From Adiantum capillus-veneris (lineage: Eukaryota > Streptophyta > Polypodiopsida > Polypodiales > Pteridaceae): a DNA stretch of 64,000 bases. The position numbers and the translations under genes are program-made. The stretch is from NCBI GenBank assembly GCA_014529385.2, contig CM043962.1, positions 50,519,674-50,583,673 of the forward strand, given 5' to 3'. Under the pieces are notes generated by a model. That model was not told the origin of the DNA. It saw nothing but the letters and a program-made list of their open reading frames with translations, and ran no database searches. Numbering within the stretch: the stretch's first letter is position 1; the number at the start of each line of letters is the position of its first letter. This document shows, in pieces, positions 8,989 to 20,042 of this stretch.

Positions 8989-9278
8989 TCTACTATTGTA
9001 TTAAAAACACAGGAGGAGCCCCCCACGTGGCTGCAAATGCCTACAGCCATGGGAGGTTGGCCCTTCCCCTCCCTTTCAGTTGCATCCAACGTGCCCCTTT
9101 CCCTCTCTTTGTGGTTGCGGAGCTCCACGATAGCGTAGCCAACATGGCACTGTACCAAAAGGGGGGAGGAATTTTGACCCCCGGCCACGTAGTGTCAGCT
9201 ATGCCTTGCAACCCCGGCGACTCTGCAAGACACATAGAGGGATAGAGAGAGGCCGCCGGAGGCGGCCGGCCATACTAG
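8989..9278 (+). mobile_element. Short non-autonomous Helitron (Hel1)
   Basis: Starts TCTACTATTGTATTAAAAAC after an A and ends with a GC-rich hairpin (9251-9267), then CATACTAG followed by T. That is the Helitron pattern: 5' TC, 3' hairpin about 10 nt before CTRR, and insertion between A and T. A short GA run stands just before the hairpin. At 290 bp it has no coding capacity and would depend on a RepHel protein supplied elsewhere. Confidence 0.65.
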
Positions 9279-9279
9279 T
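9251..9279. repeat. Left arm of a perfect 29-bp inverted repeat (Helitron 3' end)
   Basis: An exact reverse complement lies at 9768-9796. Each arm is a Helitron-like 3' end, and the two face each other across 488 bp. Confidence 0.9.
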
Positions 9280-9306
9280 AATAGTAAAGGGAAAGAGGCT
9301 ATTGAT

Positions 9307-9621
9307 ATGATTGAGAATGATTGTAATGGGATGTATGCATTTTGCATGCTTGCAAATGAACGTTCCTCCCCCACTCCTTTGGAAAAGGGAGAATGTAGTA
9401 ATGTTGTGGTGTCCAAAACTCGAGGAAGGCCTAAAAAGGCCAAAATAATGCAAAGTGATGTCATGCGTCATGCTAGTGAGGAAAACTCAGATATGGAGTT
9501 TGAGGAAGTTGGAGCAAGAGTCCGTGGAACTCCATTTCATGTCTTGGAATGGATGGGTGGAGAGGGAAAAGAGAGAGAGAGCCACCAAATAAAATTTTCT
9601 CATTTCTTGAATGAATGCTGA
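9307..9621 (+). CDS. Small ORF with an AT-hook motif
   Basis: A 104-aa frame between two facing Helitron 3' ends. Residues about 37-48 read SKTRGRPKKAKI, which fits the AT-hook core (RGRP flanked by basic residues), a minor-groove binder of AT-rich DNA. The rest has no recognised domain. It may be a fragment of a larger gene, with the upstream part lost or in another exon. Whether it is expressed cannot be judged; a lone AT-hook can also occur by chance. Confidence 0.35.
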   Translation: MIENDCNGMYAFCMLANERSSPTPLEKGECSNVVVSKTRGRPKKAKIMQSDVMRHASEENSDMEFEEVGARVRGTPFHVLEWMGGEGKERESHQIKFSHFLNEC

Positions 9622-9767
9622 CTCACCATTGATTTCATCCCAAAAGCGATTGAATGCATTTTAGCTTTCTACATCTTTATTTCCTTTGGAGATTGTAGAT
9701 GCAATCATCAAAGAAACAAACCGTTATGCAAATGATGTTAGGCGTGCAAAGAGAAAAATATACAACT

Positions 9768-9794
9768 ACTAGTATGGCCGGCCGCCTCCGGCGG

Positions 9795-9796
<2 letters not shown>
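9768..9796. repeat. Right arm of the 29-bp inverted repeat (Helitron 3' end, minus)
   Basis: Reads CTAGTATGG then a GC hairpin and a (CT)n tract. On the minus strand this is (GA)n, hairpin, CTAG, then T. Confidence 0.85.
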
Positions 9797-9833
<37 letters not shown>

Positions 9834-10099
9834 CAGTGCTCAATGTCGTCATGGCCACAGGGCACACTGGCCAGAGCAAGCAAAGGGCCAAAATGACTGA
9901 TGAGAGCAAATTGATACAAACTTGGTGGAGCTTAACTGTCTTCAAAAGGCCAAAATGGTATCAAGCACGTTGAAAGAGGAAGTACGAAAGGCACTACAGG
10001 AAGGGAGGGCGAGAGAGAGAGATGTCTCTCATAAAATCTTTTCCTTTTATCTCATCATCTTGATATATACCAAACAATTTACTAAGCACAAATAAATAA

Positions 10100-10156
<57 letters not shown>

Positions 10157-10890
10157 CCTTTGGTCAAAATCACGGATCTGCAGGTAAGTTGATGTGTTGT
10201 CGAGATCTAGAAGCATAAAAAACAATCCAAAAGATCGAAGAGCAGGCAGGGGCACTTTTGAGAACTTCCAAAATTTGTTGCAGCTCCTCCTTATAATCCA
10301 CAAATGCATGGAAGATCGTTCCCAAAGTCGTTTTACCATAGCTCTGCAAGCGCTTGTAGAGGAAGAACTGTCAGAGAGGGGTGGAAGAGGGCTGAGAGGC
10401 GAGGAGGGCAAGCAGGAGATCTGCATGTTGAGCCACGTCTCTCCAAGGATTCCCAAAGTGCAGGCATGGTGTTTCATGAATGCCTATACCTTTGGCTTGG
10501 CAAACGGGCTCCCCTTCAGCAGGATGTGCGTCGTGGGCAGTCCCAACACCATTTCATGCAGCCTAGTCTATTGCCATCGATGATGGTGAGGTAAGGCTAG
10601 GAACTCCCCTTCGAAGTCCTCCATGGTCGCCTCTCACAACACCGCATGCATTCGAGCAGGTGCACGGTAGTTAGATGCCTCTAACTGTTCATGCAAAACA
10701 TTGGCAAATCATGCAGAGGGCTATCAAGCTGGCAAGCAGCATCCCTCATAAATGGACAGGGGCAACTCCACGTCATGAGCCTCCCGCTCAACAAGAATAA
10801 AGTAGTTGTGGTTTGGTCGTGCAGTTGTACTGTAGCTGCATTAAATCTCTCTTGCACTTCCATTTAGTTTATTGATGAACCTTGCACACG

Positions 10891-10978
<88 letters not shown>

Positions 10979-11600
10979 CCTGTGCCATCCGGTGCGCACT
11001 GATGAGGGCTCACAGGAAACCAACTTACAACCCCACCTTTTGAAATTGGGAGAGACGGAGCGAGAGAGAGTGAGACAGTGTACCATATCGTGTTTTTGTG
11101 ATAGTTTCCTGAACGTGCTACTAGCTATACAGGCTTTTCTTCTTAGGATGTGCTTGCCCAGATCTAAGACGTAGTAGAGAAGGAGATGAAGGGGTTGAGC
11201 TCATTGGAGATGGCCACAGACAGTAGCACCAGGCTTTGTGGGCAGGGTGCTGCAAACGTCGAGATGGTTGGCGGTAGTGGGGGCCGTTGCACCATTAAGC
11301 AGCAGCACGCTGGACACAGCTTAGCATCTAGATGAGTGGCATTAGCTTCGCTATCTGTGATTCAACCACATTGCTATATGCGCTCCAAGCACTCCTGTAG
11401 CAACGTGCTACCAGTGGTGCCTAGCTTCTGAGGCTCGCTGTTGCTGTGCCTAGATGCACCATGGCTGGCACGTCTATGCAGTGTTAGTTGGAATAGCATA
11501 CATAACTGCTTTCTCTCCCTCTCTCACCCGAGCTTTGACTCTCGACCTTTGGGTTCCTCGCCCTCAAAGTGCGGGTTGGACCTCGATCTTTGGGGAGTAA

Positions 11601-11669
<69 letters not shown>

Positions 11670-11776
11670 GGGTGCCTTGCCAGCGCATCCACATGGAGTC
11701 TTCGTGGCAATTTGGCCTCCTATGGACCATGCCACACTGGCTGCAAGCATGTTACATGTACACATTAAAGTAGAGA
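9769..11776 (-). mobile_element. Candidate Helitron of about 2 kb
   Basis: The 3' end at 9769 is well formed. For the 5' end, the minus strand at 11776 starts TCTCTACTTTAATGTG after an A, which resembles plant Helitron 5' ends. The interior is comparatively GC-rich with (CT)n/(GA)n tracts at 9797-9830, 10109-10154, 10899-10976 and 11603-11665, and small unrecognised ORFs (for example 10082-10477 minus) that might be captured gene pieces. The pairing of the two ends is an inference. Confidence 0.3.
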
Positions 11777-12380
11777 TTCTAAAGGGAAAATAAGGAAAAT
11801 GTTGCCACGTGGATGAGCATGTGTGCCTTTTTAACATAGATATAAGATGAGAAGGTGGGAAGGCCTAGATAGGCAATCTTTCTTTAGGTTCTTGGGCTAA
11901 ATATTTCTTTCTCTAGATTATTGGATGTTGTGTATACACATGCTTTCATTATATACAAACATTGGCACAAAGACATTAGTCACCATTGTGGAGTTGCAAA
12001 CTCTTTTAGTGGATAATGTATTTTGTGAGGAACATCTGTCACTAAGGGTTCATGCTTCAATTGATGCATTTGAAAGAAATTCATTGTCGCCCTTATTTTT
12101 TTCTCTGAATAAATCCCCCCCCCCCCCCCCCCCCCCCGCCCCTCAAAAAAAACACACACACACGAACGAGCCCTGCATTAAACAAAATGTTTGGCAACCC
12201 TTTGGAAAAGTGGATGGTCTTCCCATTTTAAAGAAATTTATCTTTTTGTAGGGAAATTTTAAAATCGGCACGTGGCGTGGTGTGGATTCAGCAGGGATAG
12301 AGGGTCGTGCGACCAAAGGCAGCGTTGCAAGCGACGAGTGTCAGAATGTAGCGAAGAATGCCAGGCACTAGGTGAGGTTG

Positions 12381-12420
<40 letters not shown>

Positions 12421-12656
12421 GCTTCTCTTTCCGAACGTCTGTCTCGCAGTGCATAGCATTCTATTTTAGTAAAGTAAGGAACTTTGAGTACATAGTTGAA
12501 AGAGAGAAATGAAACAACATTGTTAGCTAATGAAGCTGCAAACATTATTTTGGCCTAAAATATTTTTTATCAATTTCTATTATGTCCAATATAAGCTATC
12601 CTAAAGTCTTTTTGTTAGTCAATTCCATCAATGGAAGAAACTACAAGTGCAAAGAT
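11777..12656. other. Region without a supported gene
   Basis: Contains a C-tract at about 12114-12137 and a (CT)n tract at about 12382-12416. Nothing else recognisable. Confidence 0.6.
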
Positions 12657-13053
12657 CACTAGAAAAAGCCACTAAAGTGGCTCTGTTTATCTAGTGTATG
12701 GCGAGGTTTTTGCTATTTTAAAGAGAAAGTGGGACTTAGTAGCATAAGAAAACTATGCCATACTTTAGTATATGCTCCTTGGGATTTGATTTGCTTTAAA
12801 CTCTATAGATGGTTTTTTGAAACAAAGTTCTGAAAATTTGTTAAAACTTAACGTTTAGACTCCAATTATTTACTATTCACTATCTTTATGGAATTATTTT
12901 TTTAAGTGTAGTATTTTGTTTCAACTAAGCCTTGATATACTTAACACACCTATGGTATAAATTTTCACTATTATTAGATCAGTTCTATGAAATGATTTTT
13001 TTAGAAAGAGGTAAAAAGGCCACTTTCATGGTCTTTTTGTTACAAAACTAGTG
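12657..13053. mobile_element. Possible small CACTA-like MITE
   Basis: The left end reads CACTAGAAAAAGCC, then CACTAAAGTGGC. The right end, reversed, reads CACTAG, then AAAAAGACCATGAAAGTGGC after a 10-base offset. The 397-bp AT-rich interior has no ORF. I see no matching 3-bp target duplication, so the call is weak. Confidence 0.3.
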
Positions 13054-13085
13054 TTAAATCTTAATATAATATTTTATTTCATATT

Positions 13086-13304
13086 TTTTCTATTTTTTAA
13101 TCTATATTTCTCTCTCTTTGTTTTTTCTCCTTATCTCTCTCTCTCTCTTTCTCTTTGTTTTCTTCTCTCATCTCTCTTTCTCTTTGCTTTCTCTCTTTCT
13201 CTCAATGTGTGTGTGTATGCATTCTTTGTTTATGCATGCATGTGTATATTTTTTGTACATTCAATGTGTGTGTGTGTGTGTGTGTGTTTTTGTTTGTGCA
13301 TGTG

Positions 13305-13350
<46 letters not shown>

Positions 13351-13523
13351 GACACAATGTGTGTGTGTGTGTGTGTGTGTGAAAGAGGGAGAGAGAGAAA
13401 GAGGGGAGGGGAACATGAGAGGGAGGAGAGGGAAGAAGCATACATGGCTCTCCTTCCTCTCCTCGTGTGTGTGAGAGGGGGGGAGGTGGGAAAGAGAGAG
13501 AGATAGAGAGAGAGAGAGAGAGG
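13086..13523. repeat. Compound microsatellite field
   Basis: A pyrimidine-rich stretch, then (TG)n at 13265-13287, (CT)n at 13310-13347, (GT)n at 13355-13381 and GA runs to 13522. No gene. Confidence 0.9.
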
Positions 13524-13539
13524 CGTGTTATACCTATCT

Positions 13540-13757
13540 CGCTAGAGCGTCGAAATACAAATCTGAGATCTGAGTTTTTGGCACTCTCGTTTTATTTTTT
13601 TACTCCTGTCGGCATTGCTATGATCGTCGCTATAAGCATCACTATGCATCAAATAGTATAGCAATGCTTATAGCGATAGGGACGATCATAGTGACGCTGT
13701 GGATTTTTACATTTGAGCGTCGCAGTGCGTCGCTAATATGAAGAACCTCTTGTAGTG
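13540..13757. mobile_element. Right end of a CACTA-type transposon
   Basis: Ends with CTCTTGTAGTG, which reversed gives the classic CACTACAAGAG start. Subterminal GCGACGC-type motifs lie at about 13718-13735, as in the CACTA element at 15140. A large imperfect hairpin at about 13617-13692 has arms that share GATCGTC and GCTATAAGCAT with their complements. The matching left end was not found; the element may be truncated or mixed with the microsatellite field on its left. Confidence 0.55.
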
Positions 13758-13969
13758 TAAGTAGAAACTACCACCATCAAATTTAGGTTAAAAGATTAAG
13801 GGAAAAATGGTGAAAATCATATTTTGGACGAAATGACCATAACTCGGAAATTCTAAAAATTTGATGGTAGAGACCTCAAAAGTCATCCAAATTCAAAAAT
13901 TTGTGGGTCAAGGGCATCAACAAACTCTCTAGAATCCTTCCAAAAAGTTTGGAAAATTTTTGTGGAGGA

Positions 13970-15098
13970 ACATGGATTGCAATCCATGTCCCCTAGAGAC
14001 CAGTGACATTGTGTATCAATGGGAACCTACTCTCATCAAGTTTTCTTGAAAGCAAAGTCTAAATCACATCAGAATTGGCTAGTAGGAAAAAACCAGCAAA
14101 ACAGACATTGCAAACACAAAATTTGGGAATTTTTAACTTTTTGGGATCCAAATTCTAAAAGAGGTGAGATTTGGCTTCTACAAGGGATAGAGAACCAACA
14201 AAACAAAATTCATGAAAAAATGCTATCAAACATGGATCGGGATCCATATACCTTTTGACATTTGGGGATGATATTTAACAAGTACATCTCTGATATCATT
14301 TGTAACAACTTTCCCAAAAGACACAATGTCAAAAAATTAAAAAAAGTTGGTCAAAACCAAATACAGAAACTAGTCAAAAACCACAAAGCAGACAGAAAAA
14401 CTCACTTTTGACTGGAAAAAAGTTGTCCAAATTCAAAAAGAAGTGGTGGAGTAGACTACTGACACTGCAGGTAATCATCAAGCCAAATTTGGTATTCGGA
14501 TGTGATGGAACATGGATCGCGATCCATGTACCTCATCAAAAAAATTTGGTTGAGATTTGAGCAGTAGGTAGCTGGTACCATTTGGAACAACTTTCCCAAA
14601 AGAACGATATGCAAAAAACGTTGTAAAAAGCGATCAAAAGAGCCAAAAATAGAACATTCTCAACTATCACAACAGACTGTAGAAATCAGTTTTGGTAGGC
14701 CAAAACTGATCCAAATTCAAAAAGATTTGTGAAGCAAGCTACAAACATCACAAGCTATTAGCACACCAAAGATCAAGTCCAAAAATGGTGGAACATGGAT
14801 CGCGATCCATGTACCCCTAAGAAATTTTTGGACATAAACTTTTCCAGCCTGTAGTAGAGACCATTGTAAACAAAAGTCTTCAAAAGAGTTGGTCAAAAAA
14901 GTCCAAAAAAATCATCAAAAGTGCAAAAAACAGTTCAAGGTGAGAAGCCTAAAACAGACTTAGGGATTGACTTTTGGCGGGCCTAAACAAGTCCAAATCA
15001 CATAAAAACCATATAGCAGGGATCAGGAGACCAAGAACAAGCTATGTGCTAAGTTTTAGTGCAATGTGACACATAGGTACATGGATCGCTATCCCTGT
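13970..15098 (+). repeat. E2 leader palindromes, part 1 (five copies)
   Basis: 20-nt copies at 13970-13989 (ACATGGATTGCAATCCATGT, perfect), 14230-14249 (imperfect), 14510-14529 and 14793-14812 (both ACATGGATCGCGATCCATGT, perfect), and 15079-15098 (imperfect). Spacings are 260, 280, 283 and 286 nt. The better copies are followed by ACC or CCC. Confidence 0.9.
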
Positions 15099-15136
15099 TT
15101 CTCTATCACAGACTGATACCAAAGTTGCACTATAGC

Positions 15137-15139
15137 TAG
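15137..15139. repeat. CACTA target duplication, left (TAG)
   Basis: The TAG before CACTACAAC is repeated at 22769-22771 after GTTGTAGTA. Confidence 0.7.
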
Positions 15140-15158
15140 CACTACAACAAAAAAGGGG

Positions 15159-15310
15159 GCCTTCGACGCAGGTTTCGACGCTCTCCGTAAAAAAAACCGT
15201 CGAAATACGCGTCCCTACAAAAACGTCGCAATATGCGTCGATATATGCGTCGAAAGGCACTGTTATCAACGCATATTTCAACGTGCCTAGCGACGCAGAT
15301 TGCGATGACC
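15159..15310. repeat. CACTA subterminal repeat array, left
   Basis: Repeated TTCGACGC, CCGTCGAAATACGCGTC, ATGCGTCGATATATGCGTCG and AGCGACGC motifs, in both orientations. Confidence 0.7.
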
Positions 15311-15989
15311 ATAACAAAAAAAAAAAAAAATCTTGGACAAAGGACAGGCAGCCTGGCCTGTGCCCAGTGAAAAGATGGACACAGCCACAGCCAGACTTCC
15401 TGTCCTCTGCCCAAGAAAGTGAGCAACACCAAAATCAACCGTGCTCCCGCAGAAATTTTGGCAGAATTCCCTTCGTTTTAACATAAACTTTTCAAAAAAA
15501 ACCATATGTATACGTCTCCTACATGCTATCCATGTAGGATCTCACATGAGATTTAAGGAAAATGAAAGAAATGAAATGAACTTTGTGCAAAACCATAACC
15601 ATAATGAACTTTGTGTAAACCATAACCAAATTAAAACCATAACCGGCCATAACCATATTGATCAAAACCATAATGATAACCATAACCATAAACAAAACAA
15701 TAACCATAACCATGTCTATACAAAAAAGAGACACAGAAGCGTGTATGTGTCTCACAAAACATATATATGAAATCCACTGATGACTAAGCGTCACAACCTA
15801 CACATAGGACAAGTCACAAAATTAGTATTGATATTACTTCACATATACTTATTTAATTAAATCAACTCACACATATTAACATCTCACCTCAATCGATCAG
15901 CGAGACTCTAAGGCCTCCCAGTCTAGAGGCTCTCCTGAGGCATCAAGATCATTCAATACTTCATAAATACCTCTGCGACATCCATCTGT

Positions 15990-17036
15990 CTCCTCCTAGC
16001 GTGTCGGGGCTCGATGCATTGCAAGATTTTGCGTTTATACAAAAATCAAAGTAATTAAGAATACATGATTCATCACGTTTAAAAAAACGTCATAGCTAGG
16101 ATTGGATTGGCAACTCACAAACTCGTAAAGAAAGGTGTCGAAGCCTCCGCTGCCAAGATGACATGTCCCCCTGGTCATCTGTCGAATCTGCGCGGCCTGA
16201 CGCTGTTGTCTGAACCGCGTGTCCGCTGTCCGCTCATCCTCCCTGATCTGCTACCACGTCTCGTGTGGGATGCCCGAAGGCTTCGACGAGCCGATCCTGA
16301 AAGCCTATCGAGCTACATCTCGTCGATGTTTCACGGTGTCCCGTGCGACACCCTTGATCCACCTCCTCAGAAGATCCTTTGAACCTGGAGCAGGCTGATA
16401 CTCTCTCATGATGGTCTCCACTATATAATTGATTTTGTCGCGATCCTACTCAGGTCAAGGCGTCATAATGCTGGTCGAAAATTGTAGCTCCGCGAGCTGG
16501 CGAATTTGCTGTCTCATCTCAGTCCCGACTCTATCCATGTCAACAGAACCATCTGCCCATACAGTATAGAGCTTGGAGGCACTAGGATCATGTGCCCCCC
16601 AAGGTGTCCGAGGTTTGTCGAGAGGTGTGTCTAGGTAGGACGGGGCTCGTGAGCGAGGAGGGGTCGAAGCATCTGTGGACCCTCCTCCACAAAAACCACC
16701 ACCTCCACCTGACGATCACCGAGATCGACGAGTGCACCTGTGATGCGGAGATGAGGACGTACCCACCTCTGCCGCACCCCTAGGTGTCGAAGCGGCCGTG
16801 ATGGGAGACCTTGCATGCGTCGTATCCGTAGGCGTCCCCCCCATAGGTGTCCCCCCCATAGACGTCGGACCCTCGGGTGTGAAGCCTGGAGGCGTAGTAC
16901 CCGTGCCTCTGGCTACCCAGTACTGAGACGCCTCTGCCATCTGACTGGGCATCATCCGTGTGACGAAGCCCATAAATGCATATGCACTCATAAAAGCAGG
17001 ATTTGGAAACTGGTCTGCCATACTAAATTCCTGCAC
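15990..17036 (-). pseudogene. CACTA C-terminal / TNPA-like coding relic
   Basis: A frame at 16716-17036 begins MQEFSMADQFPNPAFMSAYA and is rich in Gly/Thr/Pro. Further on, minus-strand frames near 16400-16530 read EMRQQIRQLAELQF and IVETIMREYQPAPG, broken by stops. Position downstream of the TNP2 block and composition resemble the second gene product or C-terminal region of plant CACTA elements. No catalytic motif is visible, so this rests on context. Confidence 0.4.
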
Positions 17037-17128
17037 AAAGAAAGTAAAAGAAAGCGTCAGAACACCTTTGTTTAAATTAACATTAAACTTAATTTTAAAT
17101 GAAAGTCTTCACACAAACACTTACAGGC

Positions 17129-18136
17129 CTAGGCCTCGACGAGTGAGGCATCATCAATAAGATCTTGCACCGTATCATCGTCTATCTCTAATTGCAGACA
17201 TAACTCTGCCCCAAATCGTTCTGGCAGATTGTCTTCATCCATTGCATCTTCATCTACAAGTGTCATATCTGCTTCGACTGCGTCATCCCTCGTATATCTG
17301 TTAGCTTTCTCTGCCATACCTTTGTCCATCTCACCGAATGTCACAGTAGTATCTGCGTCGTCTGACCGACTTTCCTCCAGGAGCTCTTGCCCTTCAAATA
17401 CTTGTTTATTTCTTGGAGCAACCTGAACCACAAACCACCATTGTCGCTCTCGAGGGTCCAGTACAAAGACCACTTGCTTGCAATGTTCGGGGAGAGCAAA
17501 TGTGTCGCTCGCATTTGTCCAAACCTTTGTAGAATCTATTTGCACAAGCTTGTTTCCATCTCTACGTACCGTTGCATTGCGACCAGAAGTAATCACCTTG
17601 AACCACTTCACATCCAACAAAAACATCTCAAACCGCCTGAAGCTGACTTTCAGGATATCTGGCACCAGACCACAGTAATCCAGGTTGCTAGTGCTCTCAT
17701 TCGTGTCTCTGGCACTGGCCCTGCTCTTTTGCATGAAACTAACCATTACCCCACTATCAAACGTGTTTCTTCTCCTATCAATTTGTTGTGTTATGAAATG
17801 CTTTCCATGCGACCACAGTGCCATGTATGTATGATACCTCCAGTCACATCCAATAGCCAGCTCTTCCTCTTCTAGAGATATGGGTTCTCCGATCTGTCGA
17901 GCTGCTCTCACTATCTTGTCCAACCATGCCATTGTAGGAAATTGAGGTAGAGGAGCAAGATAGTCTAGCAAGGGTAAGCCTCTAGTCGTTCGTCTTCGCC
18001 TGAAATTGTGTTGCTCCCTATGGCGTCTCTCTTTCTCTTCTTCGTACCTTTCAAGCCATTTTTGCATCGGCTCTGAATTTAGTATACAGAAATTCATGAT
18101 CTTTTCTCGCATGGCGTCGTTCATTTTCTTCAGCAC
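17129..18136 (-). CDS. CACTA transposase C-terminal part, DUF4216-like
   Basis: A 335-aa frame. Residues about 170-245 carry the DUF4216 signature: FLLDVKWFKVI, then VDSTK-like IDSTKVWTNASDTFALPEHC, then VFVLDPRERQWWFVVQVAPR. In CACTA elements this domain follows TNP2 and DUF4218 in the transposase or its companion product. The C-terminus is acidic. It follows the DUF4218 segment after a 9-nt gap and a frame change, consistent with one original protein. Confidence 0.75.
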   Translation of the reverse strand: MLKKMNDAMREKIMNFCILNSEPMQKWLERYEEEKERRHREQHNFRRRRTTRGLPLLDYLAPLPQFPTMAWLDKIVRAARQIGEPISLEEEELAIGCDWRYHTYMALWSHGKHFITQQIDRRRNTFDSGVMVSFMQKSRASARDTNESTSNLDYCGLVPDILKVSFRRFEMFLLDVKWFKVITSGRNATVRRDGNKLVQIDSTKVWTNASDTFALPEHCKQVVFVLDPRERQWWFVVQVAPRNKQVFEGQELLEESRSDDADTTVTFGEMDKGMAEKANRYTRDDAVEADMTLVDEDAMDEDNLPERFGAELCLQLEIDDDTVQDLIDDASLVEA

Positions 18137-18145
18137 ACCTTGCCC

Positions 18146-18871
18146 CTATGGCTCCTCTCCCACCAGTCTTACATCCTCCTTATCGCTCCACAATCGAGGC
18201 ATTTCTGGGTCAGAAACGGATAGAAATTTGATCGTCAAGACAAGAGACTCTTGCACCAGCCATCCTTCTGCCATGCTCCCCTCTAGACGCTCTTTTTCGC
18301 GAACAAAACCCTTAAGTGTTTTCATGAACCTCTCTAGAAAGAACATCCAACGGCTGTGGATTGTACCTGCCACTGCAACCTCATCTACTACATGGACGAG
18401 CAAGTGCATTTGGATAGTTAGGCAGCTTGTGGGTAGATACTTCTCAATCATGCAAACTGCCTCAATGGAGTTAGCCCTTGCGACTGCAATAGATTCCTCT
18501 CGTATCTCCTTGGAAGAGATCCACCGCACTAGCTCTGAAATCTTGTATATGCAGGTCTGCACTTCCTCCGTTAAACACCCCTTGATCGCAATTGGAAGAA
18601 TGAATTGCAAGAACTTATGCCAGTCGTGCGATTTCAGTCCTGACAGCTGATCGTCACAGGTGAATGCTGTCTTGAGACATCGCATATATCCTGTTGGCTT
18701 CCTGAACTCTGAAATCACCCTTTTAACTTGTCGCTCCTCGCTTTTTAGCAATACCCATGGTGCTCTTGGAAGCTTTGTTTGGCTAGCTGCATTGGTGAAA
18801 GGCCATACCTCTGGCATCTTTCCAACTGAATGCAAATCATCTCGTGAAGCTCGATTGTCTTTCATTCCCAT
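18146..18871 (-). CDS. CACTA transposase middle part, DUF4218-like
   Basis: A 241-aa frame with SGLKSHDWHKFLQFILPIAI, then EKYLPTSCLTIQMHLLVHVV, then SRWMFFLERFMKTLKGFV. These are the characteristic DUF4218 landmarks, in particular the HDWH and the RWMFxxER.xKxLKxxV helix. The domain sits between TNP2 and DUF4216 in plant CACTA transposases. Confidence 0.8.
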   Translation of the reverse strand: MGMKDNRASRDDLHSVGKMPEVWPFTNAASQTKLPRAPWVLLKSEERQVKRVISEFRKPTGYMRCLKTAFTCDDQLSGLKSHDWHKFLQFILPIAIKGCLTEEVQTCIYKISELVRWISSKEIREESIAVARANSIEAVCMIEKYLPTSCLTIQMHLLVHVVDEVAVAGTIHSRWMFFLERFMKTLKGFVREKERLEGSMAEGWLVQESLVLTIKFLSVSDPEMPRLWSDKEDVRLVGEEP

Positions 18872-18892
18872 GATTGTCTTCCAGATGAGCTC

Positions 18893-20027
18893 TCACACAT
18901 TCTTGAATATATGCATTGGATCCAGCAAATGGTTAATTAGTAGATCACCCCTGTACGGCAACATATGGAGAATGGACAAACGTTTCATTCCTGGAACAGG
19001 TTGCCCCTCATGTTGCTCCCATTGGCGATGCCACTCTTGTACATGCATAGGATGACAGTCAACACAACCAAGCTGACCTTCGCGCAAGTGATGGCCATCT
19101 AGAAGATAACAGTGGTGGCCTTGATAAATTGTCTTTTGAACAGAGGCAGAATAGCGCACATCCAAAGACGGCCCGCAAATTGGACATGCATTGTATCCCA
19201 AAGTTGTAAGCCCTGCATATATTAAAGCATGATTCAGGCCAAGGCAAAGTGCTTGCAAATAGTGAGAATTTTGTAAATCAAGAACCATTACCAGAAGCTT
19301 CTCTGTATCCTGGCCAATCATGCATAGTCCACATAAGAAGTCCATGGATCCTTGCATGCTGTTGTCCTACTGGTTCAACCGCATCTGCTATGTCGATCCC
19401 ATGCCATAACTCCTGGAGCTCGTCAACTAGTGGAGCTAGTACATCCATGTTTTTTGCCTTGAACTTACCAGGTACAATCAAGCTTAATATCAAATGACCC
19501 TTCTTGATGGCAAGCCACGGCGGGAGGTTGTAATTGATAAGGCACACAGGCCAAGTGCTCCATGACGAGCTTCTCAAGCCAAATGGATTGACTCCATCCA
19601 TTGCCATGACCAAACGCAAATTACGTGGTTCACTCTTAAAATGTGGCCAGGTATCTTCAATGTGCCTCCAAGCCTTTGAATCAGCGGGCACCCTAAATGT
19701 TGTGTCAGCGGATCTATTTGTAGAATGCCACCGCATCAACTTTGCAATGGAACCACAACGAAACATGCTTTTTATCCTAGGAATAATAGGGAAATGCCGC
19801 AACACTTTAGCTGGCACTGTCTCGCCAAACGCATCTTGTTTGTAGTACATTGCTCCGCACTTAGGACACGACAGACAATCTGCGAATTCATTGCGAAAAA
19901 GAATGCAATCATTTGGACATGCATGAATCTTATTGTAGTCCAAGCCAACTGAGGTCAATAGTTGCTTTGCGTCTGGCCTGGAGGGGGGCATTTCATTGCC
20001 AGCCGGGAGAAGTTTCTCCCACAACAA
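18893..20027 (-). CDS. CACTA TNP2-type transposase
   Basis: Two overlapping frames (19278-20027 and 18893-19357) together encode the TNP2 family core: IHACPNDCILFRNEF, CPKCGAMYY (zinc-binding pairs), a MAMDGVNPFG segment, LPPWLAIKKGHLILSLIVPG, then after a frame change CPICGP and HYLLDGHH. This is the catalytic transposase that cuts at the CACTA ends. The break near 19280-19357 (about 80 nt overlap between frames) may be an intron or an indel. Confidence 0.8.
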
Positions 20028-20042
20028 CCTGTTTAAGCCACA

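Noticed and set aside
9988-10000. CACTACAGGAAGG as the left end of the CACTA element ending at 13757
   Set aside because: The flanking triplet does not match TAA and similarity stops after eight bases.
13758-15139. Direct repeats here considered as a CRISPR-like array or a satellite
   Set aside because: The repeats are 20-nt palindromes spaced by about 280 nt of related sequence in a plant retrotransposon leader; no spacer/repeat structure of CRISPR type.
15570-15770. ACCATAACC-type repeats as a telomere-like array
   Set aside because: The unit is irregular (AACCATAA variants), short, and lies inside the CACTA element near its left end; it looks like local simple-sequence expansion.
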